Positions 17,209 through 25,162 are shown, counted from the stretch's first letter. The stretch is DNA of 34,200 nucleotides from an uncultured bacterium (GCA_903904195.1 CAIVBM010000008.1:1-34200); one strand, 5' to 3'. Notes: generated by a model from the sequence alone, not told the origin. Made by a program: numbers and translations.

Positions 17209-18222
17209 ATGGGTATTTTCACTAAAAAATTAGGCATAGATTTGGGAACAGCCAACACCTTGGTTTTTTTACCTGGCAAAGGAATTATCCTAAACGAGCC
17301 TTCTGTCGTAGCTGTTTCTGAACAAGACAATAAAATTCTAGCTATTGGTTTTGAAGCAAAAGACATGATAGGTAAAACTCCAGAATCCATCATCACTTAT
17401 TGTCCGATGAAAGACGGAGTGATAGCGGACTATAGAGTGACAGAGGCGATGCTTCGTTATTTTATAAATAAAGCGATGGGAAAGTTTAATTTATTTAAAC
17501 CTGATGTGATGGTTTCTGTTCCAGCTGGAGTCACGAGTACAGAAAGACGAGCCGTGATTGAGGCAGCAATTCGCGCTGGAGCAAAGAATGCTTATGTGGT
17601 TAAAGAGCCCATCTTGGCAGCTATCGGTGCAGGGATTCCTATTTATGAATCTAGAGGTCATATGGTGGTAGACATAGGTGGAGGTACGACGGACGTGGCG
17701 GTGATATCTCTCGGAGGAATAGTGTCCTCAAAGTCTGTGAAATGTGCTGGAAATAAAATAGATGCTGCGATAGCTGATTACATCAAGAAAACTTTTAATC
17801 TTGCGATAGGTGACAGGACGGCTGAAGAAGTCAAAATCAAAATCGGTGCAGCAGTTTTGCTCGAAGAAGAATTGAGTGTGACGATAAAAGGACGAGATTT
17901 CATTCAAGGCTTGCCTCGTTCAGCGCGAGTGGGTACAAATGAAATAGTGCGCGCAATAGACGGAGAATTAAAACAAATTATCAAGGCTATTAAAGATGTG
18001 TTGCAAGAAACTCCGCCAGAACTAGCTTCAGATATTATTGATCAAGGTATCATTATGACTGGAGGTTCTTCTCAATTACGAAATTTCACTGACTTGGTTT
18101 ATCGTAAGACAGGGGTAAAGGCGATGCTAGCCGAAGATCCTCTATTTTGTGTGGTTAAAGGCACGGGTATAGCTCTAGAACATTTGGATGTGTATAAGAA
18201 AGCTGTTTTAAGTAAAAAATAA
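17209..18222 (+). CDS. mreB: Rod-shape-determining protein MreB
   Basis: This bacterial actin organises elongation of the cell wall along the inner membrane. The 337-aa product has the full actin-fold motifs: phosphate 1 GIDLGTANTLVF, PAGVTSTERRAVIEAA, phosphate 2 VVDIGGGTTDVAVIS, and adenosine loop GIIMTGGSSQLRNF. The N-terminus MGIFTKKLG lacks a strong amphipathic helix. mreC/mreD do not follow; the next gene is a clamp-loader subunit beyond element D. Together with murA, ddl and alr it indicates a cell that makes and shapes a peptidoglycan wall. Confidence 0.97.
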   Translation: MGIFTKKLGIDLGTANTLVFLPGKGIILNEPSVVAVSEQDNKILAIGFEAKDMIGKTPESIITYCPMKDGVIADYRVTEAMLRYFINKAMGKFNLFKPDVMVSVPAGVTSTERRAVIEAAIRAGAKNAYVVKEPILAAIGAGIPIYESRGHMVVDIGGGTTDVAVISLGGIVSSKSVKCAGNKIDAAIADYIKKTFNLAIGDRTAEEVKIKIGAAVLLEEELSVTIKGRDFIQGLPRSARVGTNEIVRAIDGELKQIIKAIKDVLQETPPELASDIIDQGIIMTGGSSQLRNFTDLVYRKTGVKAMLAEDPLFCVVKGTGIALEHLDVYKKAVLSKK

Positions 18223-18225
18223 GTT

Positions 18226-18291
18226 CTTTAAAAATTTGAAATAATACTTTTAAAAACCCGCTTTTAAAAGCACTATTTCAAATTTTTAAAG
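18226..18291. repeat. Long-stem palindromic element D (stem-only member of the A/C family)
   Basis: About 30 bp of inverted repeat: 18226-18243 matches 18274-18291 perfectly (CTTTAAAAATTTGAAATA), then two mismatches, then CTTTTAAAA pairs with its complement around a short ACCCG loop. The arm sequence follows the arms of element A (A has TTTGAAAATTTTAAATAG). It looks like the arms of the A/C family without the 90-base interior. It spans the mreB-clamp-loader gap. Confidence 0.75.
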
Positions 18292-18299
18292 CCAAGATT

Positions 18300-19070
18300 A
18301 TGCTTTCAAAACATTTAGATAAAAATAATTTACATCACGCATATCTCATAGAAGGAGATAGGGAAAAAGTTGTTCCTGAAATTTTAAAATTTTGTGAAAG
18401 CTTGGATATAAAGACTTCTGGCAATCCTGACTTTTGTCATATATCAATTGATAATTTTAAAATTGAAGAAGCTTTAAATCTTCGTGGTATGGGAAGTAAT
18501 AAAGGTTTTTCTCAAGGTAAAAAAGTATTTATTGTCAGTTCAAATAGTTTTACTCTTGATGCTCAAGGCACGTTGTTAAAGATGTTTGAAGAGCCGATAG
18601 AAAATACGCATTTTTTCTTAGTTATGCCTGACACGAGTTCTCTTTTAAAAACTCTTATTTCAAGGTTTTACCTAATTTCAGCTAGGCAAGGCCTAGCTGA
18701 AGAAGAGATAAAAGATGCAGAGAAATTTATTAGTATGCCCTTAAGAAACAGAATTGATTTTATTAAAGAATTATTAATTGAATCTGAAAATGAAGACGGA
18801 GAGGGTAATGAAATAGTTGCTCTAGATTCTACTCGTTCAAAAGCCTTAAAATTTTTAAATGCACTCGAAAGTTCTATGCAAAACAAGTTTCTAAAAAATT
18901 ATTCAGGCTTAACCCTTCCCGGAGTACCGGTTGGGACCCACACCGTTCAAAATTCTTTAGAAACTTGTTTTGCGCACATTTTTAAAGTTCGTGAGTTTCT
19001 ACGAATGCCAGGAAGCTCAGCAAAAACTTTGATGGAATCGGTGGCTTTGATTATTCCAGAGAAAATATGA
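18300..19070 (+). CDS. DNA polymerase III delta-prime-like clamp-loader subunit
   Basis: The 256-aa product resembles HolB: LHHAYLIEGDREKV at about 11-24 sits where the P-loop would be but lacks GKT, so it should not bind ATP, as in E. coli delta-prime. LKMFEEPIENTHFFLVMPDTSSLLKTLISRFYLI matches the conserved stretch of clamp loaders, with SRF in place of the SRC motif. It is shorter than E. coli HolB (334 aa). A perfect 11-bp hairpin in the coding sequence (18677-18701) encodes FQLARQGLAEE-like residues in frame context SARQGLAEEE. A small archaeal-type origin is unlikely; the family call is good, the exact subunit less so. Confidence 0.78.
   Translation: MLSKHLDKNNLHHAYLIEGDREKVVPEILKFCESLDIKTSGNPDFCHISIDNFKIEEALNLRGMGSNKGFSQGKKVFIVSSNSFTLDAQGTLLKMFEEPIENTHFFLVMPDTSSLLKTLISRFYLISARQGLAEEEIKDAEKFISMPLRNRIDFIKELLIESENEDGEGNEIVALDSTRSKALKFLNALESSMQNKFLKNYSGLTLPGVPVGTHTVQNSLETCFAHIFKVREFLRMPGSSAKTLMESVALIIPEKI
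18677..18701. repeat. Perfect hairpin inside the clamp-loader coding sequence
   Basis: TTCAGCTAGGC (18677-18687) and GCCTAGCTGAA (18691-18701) form an 11-bp stem with an AAG loop. The 19 bases at 18680-18698 match the tip of the rsmI terminator at 18 positions. Confidence 0.8.
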
Positions 19071-19076
19071 TATAGT
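19047..19076 (+). promoter_or_regulatory. Promoter predicting leaderless frr mRNA
   Basis: TTGATT (19047-19052) and TATAGT (19071-19076) are 18 bases apart. Six bases separate the -10 box from the frr ATG, so transcription should begin at or next to the start codon. It lies over the end of the clamp-loader gene. Confidence 0.65.
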
Positions 19077-19082
19077 AGGACC

Positions 19083-19634
19083 ATGCAATATAATTTTTCA
19101 GTTTTTAAGACAGAATTAAAAAAAGTAGGAGATTTTCTGGCTAAAGAATACAGCCAATTAAACATAGGCCGAGCTTCACCGATGGTGCTAGATGGTGTGT
19201 CTGTGGAGTCTTATGGTTCTCGTGTTCCGTTAAAAAATGTTGCAAATATAAACATTGAAGATCCAAAGACTTTACGCATTGCGCCTTGGGATAAAAGTCA
19301 GGTTAAGGAAATAGAAAAAGCGATTGTGGCTTCTAACCTCGGATTGTCTGTGGCTACTGATGACCTAGGTATCAGAGTTATTTTTCCTCAATTGACTACA
19401 GAGACAAGGCAATCACTCGTAAAAGTGCTTAAAGAAAAATTAGAAGAACAGAGGATTACCGTACGTCGAGAACGAGAACGAATTTGGAAAGATGTTGAAG
19501 ATAAAGAAAAATCAGGTAAATTGACTGAAGATGAAAAATTTAAGGCAAAAAATGAATTGCAAAAAATTATTGATGAAATAAATAGAAATCTAGAAACAAA
19601 TTTTGAGAAAAAACAAAAAGAAGTGATGGGGTAG
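19083..19634 (+). CDS. frr: Ribosome recycling factor
   Basis: RRF, with EF-G, splits the post-termination ribosome. At 183 aa it is full length. The three-helix bundle segments are recognisable: NIGRASPMVLDGVSVESYGSRVPLKNVANI, then EKLEEQRITVRRERERIWKDVEDKEKSGKLTEDEKFKAKNELQKIIDEIN. The arginine cluster RRERER lies in the domain that contacts 23S rRNA. The gene is followed by a short tandem repeat and rseP. Confidence 0.97.
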   Translation: MQYNFSVFKTELKKVGDFLAKEYSQLNIGRASPMVLDGVSVESYGSRVPLKNVANINIEDPKTLRIAPWDKSQVKEIEKAIVASNLGLSVATDDLGIRVIFPQLTTETRQSLVKVLKEKLEEQRITVRRERERIWKDVEDKEKSGKLTEDEKFKAKNELQKIIDEINRNLETNFEKKQKEVMG

Positions 19635-19638
19635 AGAC

Positions 19639-19664
19639 AATTACGAATTAATAATTACGAATTA
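19639..19664. repeat. Tandem repeat of AATTACGAATTA
   Basis: AATTACGAATTA occurs at 19639-19650 and 19653-19664, a 14-base period, followed by GGAATTG. The end of the second unit forms the AGGA next to the rseP TTG start. Confidence 0.7.
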
Positions 19665-19668
19665 GGAA

Positions 19669-20769
19669 TTGAATATCGTTATATTTATAATAATACTTCT
19701 CGTTCTCGTACTCGTCCACGAGTTTGGGCATTTTTTTACTGCAAAAAAGTTTGGAATTCGTGTGGATGAATTTGGTTTTGGTTTTCCGCCGAAAGTTTTT
19801 GGCTATAAATATGGAGAAACAGAATATAGCCTTAATCTGTTACCCATAGGTGGTTTCGTTAAAATTTTTGGTGAAGATCCTAATGAAGAAAATACAAATG
19901 GACTAGATGCCGGTAGAAGTTTTGTAAATAAAGCAAAATGGAAACAAGCGATAGTTTTGTGCGCAGGGGTAATTGCAAATCTTTTACTTGCATGGCTGTT
20001 ATTTTCTATTGGTTTTATGTCCGGACTTCCGACATCCGTTAGTGGAGAATCAGCTGGTTATAAGTTAGACAATATCAATCTGACTGTTGTTTCCGTCTTA
20101 GAAAAATCTCCCGCTCAAATGGCTGGGCTTAGGTCTGGTGATAAGATCGTTACTCTTGCAAATGGTAAAGATTCTGTTTCGGATATAAATCCGGATACTT
20201 TAAAATCTTTCATTCTTTCTCATGGTAATAAAGAAATTAATATTGGATATATGCGTGGACAAAATAAAGAAATTATTTCCACTGTTATTATTCCAACGAT
20301 AAATAAGACAAATAAACAGCCAGAAATAGGCATATCTATGGACATGATCGGTACGGTCAAATTACCCTTTTTTACAGCACTTAAAGAGGGAATGGCTCTG
20401 ACTTGGTTTATCACTAAAGGCACTGTTTTAGGGCTTTATACGCTTATTGTAGAGGGTTTACAGGGTAAAGGTAGCTTTTCATCGGTTACCGGACCCGTCG
20501 GGATGGTAGGCATTGTGGGTGATGCTTATCAATTTGGTTTTGTCTATCTTTTGTCTTTTATGGCTCTCATTTCCATTAATCTTGCAGTTATAAATTTATT
20601 GCCATTTCCGGCGCTTGATGGCGGAAGACTTTTCTTTTTATTAATTGAAAAAATTAAAGGTTCGCGGATAAATCCTAAAATTGCCAACACTGTGAATATG
20701 ATCGGTTTCTGTATTTTGATAATTTTAATGCTGGCTGTCACCTATCATGATGTTGTGAAGTTGCTCTGA
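19669..20769 (+). CDS. rseP: RseP-type site-2 membrane metalloprotease
   Basis: This intramembrane zinc protease cuts membrane-bound anti-sigma factors or leftover signal peptides in other bacteria. In the 366-aa product HEFGH at 17-21 gives the zinc histidines and catalytic glutamate; LLPFPALDGGR near 320-330 supplies the third ligand. A PDZ domain lies between (about 120-210, VVSVLEKSPAQMAGLRSGDKIV). Four membrane segments are visible. The only plausible start is TTG 19669 with AGGA almost touching it; no ATG fits upstream of the first helix, so the exact start is less certain. No anti-sigma factor substrate is seen in the window. Confidence 0.93.
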   Translation: MNIVIFIIILLVLVLVHEFGHFFTAKKFGIRVDEFGFGFPPKVFGYKYGETEYSLNLLPIGGFVKIFGEDPNEENTNGLDAGRSFVNKAKWKQAIVLCAGVIANLLLAWLLFSIGFMSGLPTSVSGESAGYKLDNINLTVVSVLEKSPAQMAGLRSGDKIVTLANGKDSVSDINPDTLKSFILSHGNKEINIGYMRGQNKEIISTVIIPTINKTNKQPEIGISMDMIGTVKLPFFTALKEGMALTWFITKGTVLGLYTLIVEGLQGKGSFSSVTGPVGMVGIVGDAYQFGFVYLLSFMALISINLAVINLLPFPALDGGRLFFLLIEKIKGSRINPKIANTVNMIGFCILIILMLAVTYHDVVKLL

Positions 20770-20820
20770 CCTCTCCCTAACCCTCTCCTTAATAAGGAGA
20801 GGGGAAAGAAAGGGGTGAGG
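20770..20820. repeat. REP-like GC-rich palindrome between rseP and the cysteine-rich gene
   Basis: Inner stem CCCTCTCCTT (20781-20790) / AAGGAGAGGG (20794-20803); outer arms CCTC-T-CCC (20770-20777) and GGG-T-GAGG (20813-20820). Similar CCTCTCCC-type palindromes are spread over many bacterial genomes. It begins immediately after the rseP stop, and its right arm (GAGGTG) provides the Shine-Dalgarno of the next gene. Confidence 0.8.
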
Positions 20821-20827
20821 TGAATTT

Positions 20828-22543
20828 ATGGAATATAAAGCAGAAAATAAAACATGTCAGAATTGCAAAAAAGACTTTACGATAGAGCCGGAAGATTTTG
20901 GATTTTATGAAAAGATAAAAGTTCCTCCGCCGACTTGGTGTCCGGAATGCAGGATGATACGCAGAATGAATTATCGTAACGAAAGATCATTATATAAACA
21001 AGATTGCGCTCTTTGCAAAAAACCTATAATCACTATGTATAATTCAAAAGATGGATATATCGTGTATTGTATTGACTGTTTTAATTCTGATAAATGGAAT
21101 CCTGTTGATTATGGTAGAGATTATGATTTTTCTAAAAACTTTTTTGAACAGCTTAGTGAACTTTTTAAAAAGATTCCACGTAGGGCTCTTTATCAAGATT
21201 TTTCTGTAAATAGTGAATATAGTAATCAAGCAGTTTATATAAAAAATTGTTACCTTTGTTTTGGCGGGCATCATTATGAAGACTCTGCTTATTGTGCTCA
21301 AGATTTATATATAAAAAATTCTTTGGATACTGATTTTTCAAGTAAAAGTGAACTTTGTTTTGAATCTCTTTATTTAACGAATTGTTTTAGGGTCAGGTTT
21401 GGATATTTTTCAGAAAATTGTATGGATTCATGGTTTATGTATGCTTGTCGAAACTGTTCTAATTGTGTTGGATGTACAAATCTAGTTGGTAAAATGCATT
21501 GTATTTTCAATATACAATACACAAAAGAGGATTATAATAAAAAGGTAAAAGAAATGAATTTATCAAATAGAGAAAGTTTAGAAAAAATAAAAAAAGAATT
21601 TTGGAAACATTCTTTAATTTTTCCCAGAAAATATGCAAATATAAAAAATATTGTTAATTCTACTGGAGATTATTTAGAGCAAACTAGAAATTGCAGGTAT
21701 TCTTTTTCAATTATTGATGCGGAAAATGTATGTTATGCTTTTCATTCTCCGACCGGCGCTAAAGACTGTTATGATATCGATCATTGCGCGCTCGGAATTA
21801 GCGAAGTTTACGAATTACATAGCGCTTTTAGAGATAACAGAGTTTTCTTTTGTAATCGTGTTTACGATTCTCACAATGTTTCATATTCAGATGATGTTTA
21901 TAATAGTAATTATATCTTTGCTTGTGCTGGACTTCGTAAAAAATCTTATTGTGTCTTTAATAAGCAGTATTCTAAAGAAGAATATGATATTTTAGTAGAA
22001 AAAATAAGAAAACAAATTGATGAAATGCCGTATGAGGATAAAAAAGGTAGAATTTTCAAATATGGAGAATTTTTTCCATTTGAAATTATACCTTTTAGTT
22101 ATAATGATTCCGTAGTTTCTGAATATTTTCCTTTAAGTAAAGAAAAGATTTTAGAAGAAGGGTATAAATATACAGAACCTGAAGAAAAAAAATACAAATT
22201 TACAATTTCTCCTCATCAATTACCCGCAATAAAAGATGTAGATGAAAATATCTTGAAAGAAATTATTCAGTGCGAACACGGGGGTAAATGTAATCATAAA
22301 TGTACTACAGCTTTTCGTGTAATTCAAAATGAACTTAATATTTGTAAAATCTTAGAAACTCCACTACCAAGACTTTGTCCAAATTGCAGGCATATAGAGA
22401 GAGTAGAAGTATTGAATCAGCCTAGGCTTTACAATAGAAAATGTATGAACAAAGGATGTAAAAACGAATTTGAGACAAGCTATGCCTCTAGTAGGCCGGA
22501 AATTATTTTTTGTGATAGTTGCTACAAAAAGGAAGTATATTAG
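20828..22543 (+). CDS. Large cysteine-rich zinc-ribbon repeat protein of unknown function
   Basis: The 571-aa product contains 36 cysteines. It opens with two zinc-ribbon-like pairs (CQNC at 10-13 with CPEC at 38-41; CALC at 60-63 with CIDC at 81-84). A middle region follows (about 130-390) of irregular roughly 20-residue units with aromatic, Asn and Cys positions, suggesting a beta-helix-like fold. That region is an internal duplication: each half ends in the same phrase (CIFNIQYTKEDY at 225-236, CVFNKQYSKEEY at 375-386). The C-terminus (about 480-571) is another zinc-ribbon set (CPNC at 517-520, C539, C544, CDSC at 562-565) that mirrors the N-terminal one. No signal peptide or membrane segment. 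I associate this architecture with CPR genomes as uncharacterised proteins. Shine-Dalgarno GAGGTG lies in the upstream palindrome. Confidence 0.85.
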   Translation: MEYKAENKTCQNCKKDFTIEPEDFGFYEKIKVPPPTWCPECRMIRRMNYRNERSLYKQDCALCKKPIITMYNSKDGYIVYCIDCFNSDKWNPVDYGRDYDFSKNFFEQLSELFKKIPRRALYQDFSVNSEYSNQAVYIKNCYLCFGGHHYEDSAYCAQDLYIKNSLDTDFSSKSELCFESLYLTNCFRVRFGYFSENCMDSWFMYACRNCSNCVGCTNLVGKMHCIFNIQYTKEDYNKKVKEMNLSNRESLEKIKKEFWKHSLIFPRKYANIKNIVNSTGDYLEQTRNCRYSFSIIDAENVCYAFHSPTGAKDCYDIDHCALGISEVYELHSAFRDNRVFFCNRVYDSHNVSYSDDVYNSNYIFACAGLRKKSYCVFNKQYSKEEYDILVEKIRKQIDEMPYEDKKGRIFKYGEFFPFEIIPFSYNDSVVSEYFPLSKEKILEEGYKYTEPEEKKYKFTISPHQLPAIKDVDENILKEIIQCEHGGKCNHKCTTAFRVIQNELNICKILETPLPRLCPNCRHIERVEVLNQPRLYNRKCMNKGCKNEFETSYASSRPEIIFCDSCYKKEVY

Positions 22544-22570
22544 AAAAGTGTATTTTTGAAATAATTATTG

Positions 22571-22576
22571 TATACT
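22571..22576 (+). promoter_or_regulatory. -10 box of ddl (leaderless)
   Basis: TATACT at 22571-22576 ends seven bases before the ddl ATG. A -35 at the right distance is not clear. No Shine-Dalgarno is present. Confidence 0.45.
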
Positions 22577-22583
22577 ACACCCT

Positions 22584-23552
22584 ATGGCAAAAAAGAAATT
22601 AAAAATCGGGGTGCTTTTTGGGGGTAAGTCGGCAGAACATGATGTGTCTTTGCAGTCTGCGAAAAATGTAATAAATGCGTTGGATGAGACAAAATATGAT
22701 ATAACTCCAATAAAAATAGGACGGGATGGGAAGTTTGATTTTAATATTGTTAAAAAATTTGATGTTATTTTTCCTGTGATGCATGGGCCTTTTGGTGAAG
22801 ATGGCAGCATGCAAGGACTTTTAAAGCTCGCCGGCGTGCCTTTCGTGGGTCCTAGTGTTCTTGGTTCTGCAGTGGGTATGGACAAAGATGTGATGAAAAG
22901 ATTATTCCGTGACGCTGGTATTCCTATTGGGAAATTTTTATCTGTTAAAGACAATGAAAAGATAGATTTTGAAAAAGCAAAGCAAGAGCTCGGTTTACCC
23001 TTATTTATCAAGCCGGCAAATATGGGTTCATCTGTGGGAATCAGTAAAGTACGAAATGAAAAAGAATTCAAGAAAGCAATTGCTGGGGCATTCAAATTTG
23101 ATAATAAAATAATTATAGAAGAATTTATTGATGGACGAGAGATAGAATGCTCTGTGATGGGTAATGAGAATCCAATTGCATCTACTCCGGGTGAAATAAT
23201 TGCCAACCAAGATTTCTACTCATATGATGCTAAATATATAGATGATGGTTATGTCATAAATATTCCAGCAAAAATCAGTAAAGAAGCATCAAATAAAGTT
23301 CAGGAATTAGCATTAAAAGTATTTAAGGTATTGGCTTGTGAAGGAATGGGACGAGTGGACTTTTTCTTAAAGAAAAATGGAGAAGTTATAGCAAATGAAA
23401 TAAATACTATTCCCGGATTTACAAATATCAGCATGTATCCTAAATTATGGGAAGCAGATGGAATATCACAGAAAATACTTTTGGGTAAATTAATTGATTT
23501 TGCAATAGCTCGTTTTAAAAGGGAACAGAAATTAAAAACTACGGTTAAATAA
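22584..23552 (+). CDS. ddl: D-alanine--D-alanine ligase
   Basis: Ddl makes the D-Ala-D-Ala dipeptide for the peptidoglycan stem, using ATP. The 322-aa ATP-grasp protein shows GGKSAEHDVSLQSA at about 13-26, HGPFGEDGSMQGLLKLAGVPFVGPSVLGSAVGMDKDVMK, FIKPANMGSSVGISKV (ATP binding), GREIECSVMG, and the metal-binding NEINTIPGFTNISMYPKLWEADGI. All expected catalytic segments are present. It ends three bases before alr, so D-Ala production and ligation are in one operon. The ligand-specificity tyrosine (D-Ala type) appears kept near DFYSYDAKY. Confidence 0.97.
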   Translation: MAKKKLKIGVLFGGKSAEHDVSLQSAKNVINALDETKYDITPIKIGRDGKFDFNIVKKFDVIFPVMHGPFGEDGSMQGLLKLAGVPFVGPSVLGSAVGMDKDVMKRLFRDAGIPIGKFLSVKDNEKIDFEKAKQELGLPLFIKPANMGSSVGISKVRNEKEFKKAIAGAFKFDNKIIIEEFIDGREIECSVMGNENPIASTPGEIIANQDFYSYDAKYIDDGYVINIPAKISKEASNKVQELALKVFKVLACEGMGRVDFFLKKNGEVIANEINTIPGFTNISMYPKLWEADGISQKILLGKLIDFAIARFKREQKLKTTVK

Positions 23553-23555
23553 GCT

Positions 23556-24704
23556 ATGGAAAAATCGCAAAGAAAAGGTTTGAGAACTTGGATTGAGATT
23601 GACCGAAAAGCTATTCGGCATAATTTTTCAATTTTTCGATCTTTAATTTCTAAAAAGACTAAGCTTATGGCAGTAATAAAATCAAATGCTTATGGTCACA
23701 GTTTTATTGACTTCGCTCGTGAAATGGAAAAGTTGGGTGCTGATTTTTTAGGTGTGGACTCAATCGTGGAAGGTTTAGCTTTAAGAAAAGAAGGTATCAA
23801 ATTGCCCATATTGGTGTTGGGCTATACGTTACCTGAGATGATTGATTTAGCTGTGAGTAATGACATCTCAATATCAGTATCAACTTTTGAGTCCTTAGAA
23901 TACATAATCGCTAATCAAAAACATTTTTCTAAACCTCTGAACATTCATATAAAAGTAGACACTGGCATGCATCGGCAGGGTTTTCTTATAGAAGACCGAA
24001 AAAAAGTTTTAAATATTTTCAGTTCAAATAAAAATTCAGCTTTTAACGTTGAGGGAATTTTTACTCATTTCGCTTCTGCAAAAAATCCATCTTTCCCTGA
24101 GGATACACAAAAGCAAATAGTAGATTTTAAATTATGGATTCATGATTTTAATCAAGCTGGTTTAAAACCGTTAGCTCATGCGGGAGCTACGGCTGGCGCA
24201 ATGCTTTTCCCTAATTCTCATTTTGATATGGTGCGTATAGGTATAGGACTTTATGGTCTATGGCCTTCAAAAGAAACTAAGGCTGCTTTACAAGATAAGA
24301 TATTACTTCAGCCGGTTCTTTCGTGGAAATCGTTAATCACCGAAGTAAAAAAACAACCGAAGGGGAACCGGGTGGGTTATGATCTGACAGAATCGTTATC
24401 AAAAGATGGTGTCATAGCTATAGTGCCTGTGGGGTATTGGCATGGCTATCCACGTTCTCTTTCATCGCTCGGCAAGATGATTGTCAAAGGAAAGGAATGC
24501 AAAGTACTCGGTAGGGTTTCAATGGATATGATATGCATAGATGTAAGTGAAGTTAAAAATCTATATGTTGGAGACGAGGTCATAGTCATAGGTAATGACA
24601 GCAAATCATCTTGCTCTATGGAAGGAATCAGTAATGTTTTGGATTTATCATGGTATGAGACAGTTACACGAATTAACCCACTTATCAAGAGAATTTACAT
24701 GTAA
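23556..24704 (+). CDS. alr: Alanine racemase
   Basis: Alr interconverts L- and D-alanine with pyridoxal phosphate, feeding Ddl. The 382-aa product has the PLP lysine in MAVIKSNAYGHS (about residue 42), THFASA, and RIGIGLYGLWPS in the barrel. The C-terminal beta domain carries the second catalytic tyrosine around RVGYDLTES and the RVSMDMICIDVS motif. The length is normal. It is cotranscribed with ddl. The stop runs into a GC-rich hairpin. Confidence 0.97.
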   Translation: MEKSQRKGLRTWIEIDRKAIRHNFSIFRSLISKKTKLMAVIKSNAYGHSFIDFAREMEKLGADFLGVDSIVEGLALRKEGIKLPILVLGYTLPEMIDLAVSNDISISVSTFESLEYIIANQKHFSKPLNIHIKVDTGMHRQGFLIEDRKKVLNIFSSNKNSAFNVEGIFTHFASAKNPSFPEDTQKQIVDFKLWIHDFNQAGLKPLAHAGATAGAMLFPNSHFDMVRIGIGLYGLWPSKETKAALQDKILLQPVLSWKSLITEVKKQPKGNRVGYDLTESLSKDGVIAIVPVGYWHGYPRSLSSLGKMIVKGKECKVLGRVSMDMICIDVSEVKNLYVGDEVIVIGNDSKSSCSMEGISNVLDLSWYETVTRINPLIKRIYM

Positions 24705-24707
24705 AAA

Positions 24708-24745
24708 GGGGCTTGCCCCGTAGCGAGCTTTGCTCTGCTTCGGGG
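24708..24745. repeat. GC-rich hairpins after alr
   Basis: GGGGC-TT-GCCCC (24708-24719) competes with a larger fold in which CCCCG (24716-24720) pairs with CGGGG (24741-24745) and encloses GAGC-TTT-GCTC. The two folds share the CCCC strand and so exclude each other. There is no U-run directly after, so termination is uncertain. Confidence 0.55.
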
Positions 24746-24772
24746 TTGCAATTTAAAGGTTTTTAATATAAT
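24746..24772 (+). promoter_or_regulatory. Promoter of rpmG (near-leaderless)
   Basis: TTGCAA (24746-24751) and TATAAT (24767-24772) are 15 bases apart, shorter than ideal. Eight bases separate the -10 box from the ATG. Confidence 0.45.
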
Positions 24773-24780
24773 ATATAAAT

Positions 24781-24939
24781 ATGTCACAAGATAGACTTAT
24801 AAAACTTGCCTGCGGAGTATGCAAACGTGTAAATTACTGGTCTAGTAAAAATAAGAAACTCGTCACTAAAAAGATTGAGCTCAAGAAATATTGCCGTTGG
24901 TGCCGAAAACAAACCAAGCATAAAGAAATCAAGAAATAG
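24781..24939 (+). CDS. rpmG: 50S ribosomal protein bL33
   Basis: This short gene encodes 52 aa, MSQDRLIKLACGVCKRVNYW onward, with CGVC at 11-14 and CRWC at 38-41, the zinc-binding form of bL33. The lysine-rich end (KQTKHKEIKK) is typical. bL33 sits near the E site of the large subunit. It has its own -10 box upstream and a terminator-like hairpin downstream, followed by tRNA-Trp. Confidence 0.95.
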   Translation: MSQDRLIKLACGVCKRVNYWSSKNKKLVTKKIELKKYCRWCRKQTKHKEIKK

Positions 24940-24965
24940 ATTTTCTTCATATTTATGCTACACTT

Positions 24966-24990
24966 AAAACGGCTGAAAGTCCGTTTTTTA
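24966..24990 (+). terminator. Terminator of rpmG
   Basis: AAAACGG (24966-24972) pairs with CCGTTTT (24981-24987) around an 8-base loop, continuing into a T-run. Confidence 0.75.
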
Positions 24991-24994
24991 GTTT

Positions 24995-25065
24995 GGGTCC
25001 ATAGTTCAGAGGTAGAATAATCGTCTCCAAAACGATTGACCTAGGTTCGATTCCTAGTGGGCCCG
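24995..25065 (+). tRNA. tRNA-Trp (anticodon CCA)
   Basis: Acceptor GGGTCCA/TGGGCCC (one G-U pair), D-arm GTTC...GAAT, anticodon stem ATCGT/ACGAT with loop CTCCAAA (CCA), T-arm CTAGG-TTCGATT-CCTAG, and discriminator G as expected for bacterial tRNA-Trp. The 3' CCA is not encoded. Confidence 0.96.
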
Positions 25066-25079
25066 CCTTTCTAATTAAA

Positions 25080-25107
25080 TTGATTATAACTCTAGTTAGT
25101 GTATAGT
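25080..25107 (+). promoter_or_regulatory. Promoter of the small gene at 25163
   Basis: TTGATT (25080-25085) and TATAGT (25102-25107) are 16 bases apart. The leader is about 50 bases, with AAAGGAA before the start codon. Confidence 0.55.
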
Positions 25108-25162
25108 TTACAGTGACATTAGTTCACAGTTCACAAAGTAAACAAAGAAAGGAACGCTCTTT

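Noticed and set aside
22565-23206. Long open frame (213 codons) antisense to ddl
   Set aside because: It lies wholly over a full-length, motif-complete ddl; its translation is low in recognisable motifs and rich in Ser/Phe/Ile as expected for a shadow frame.
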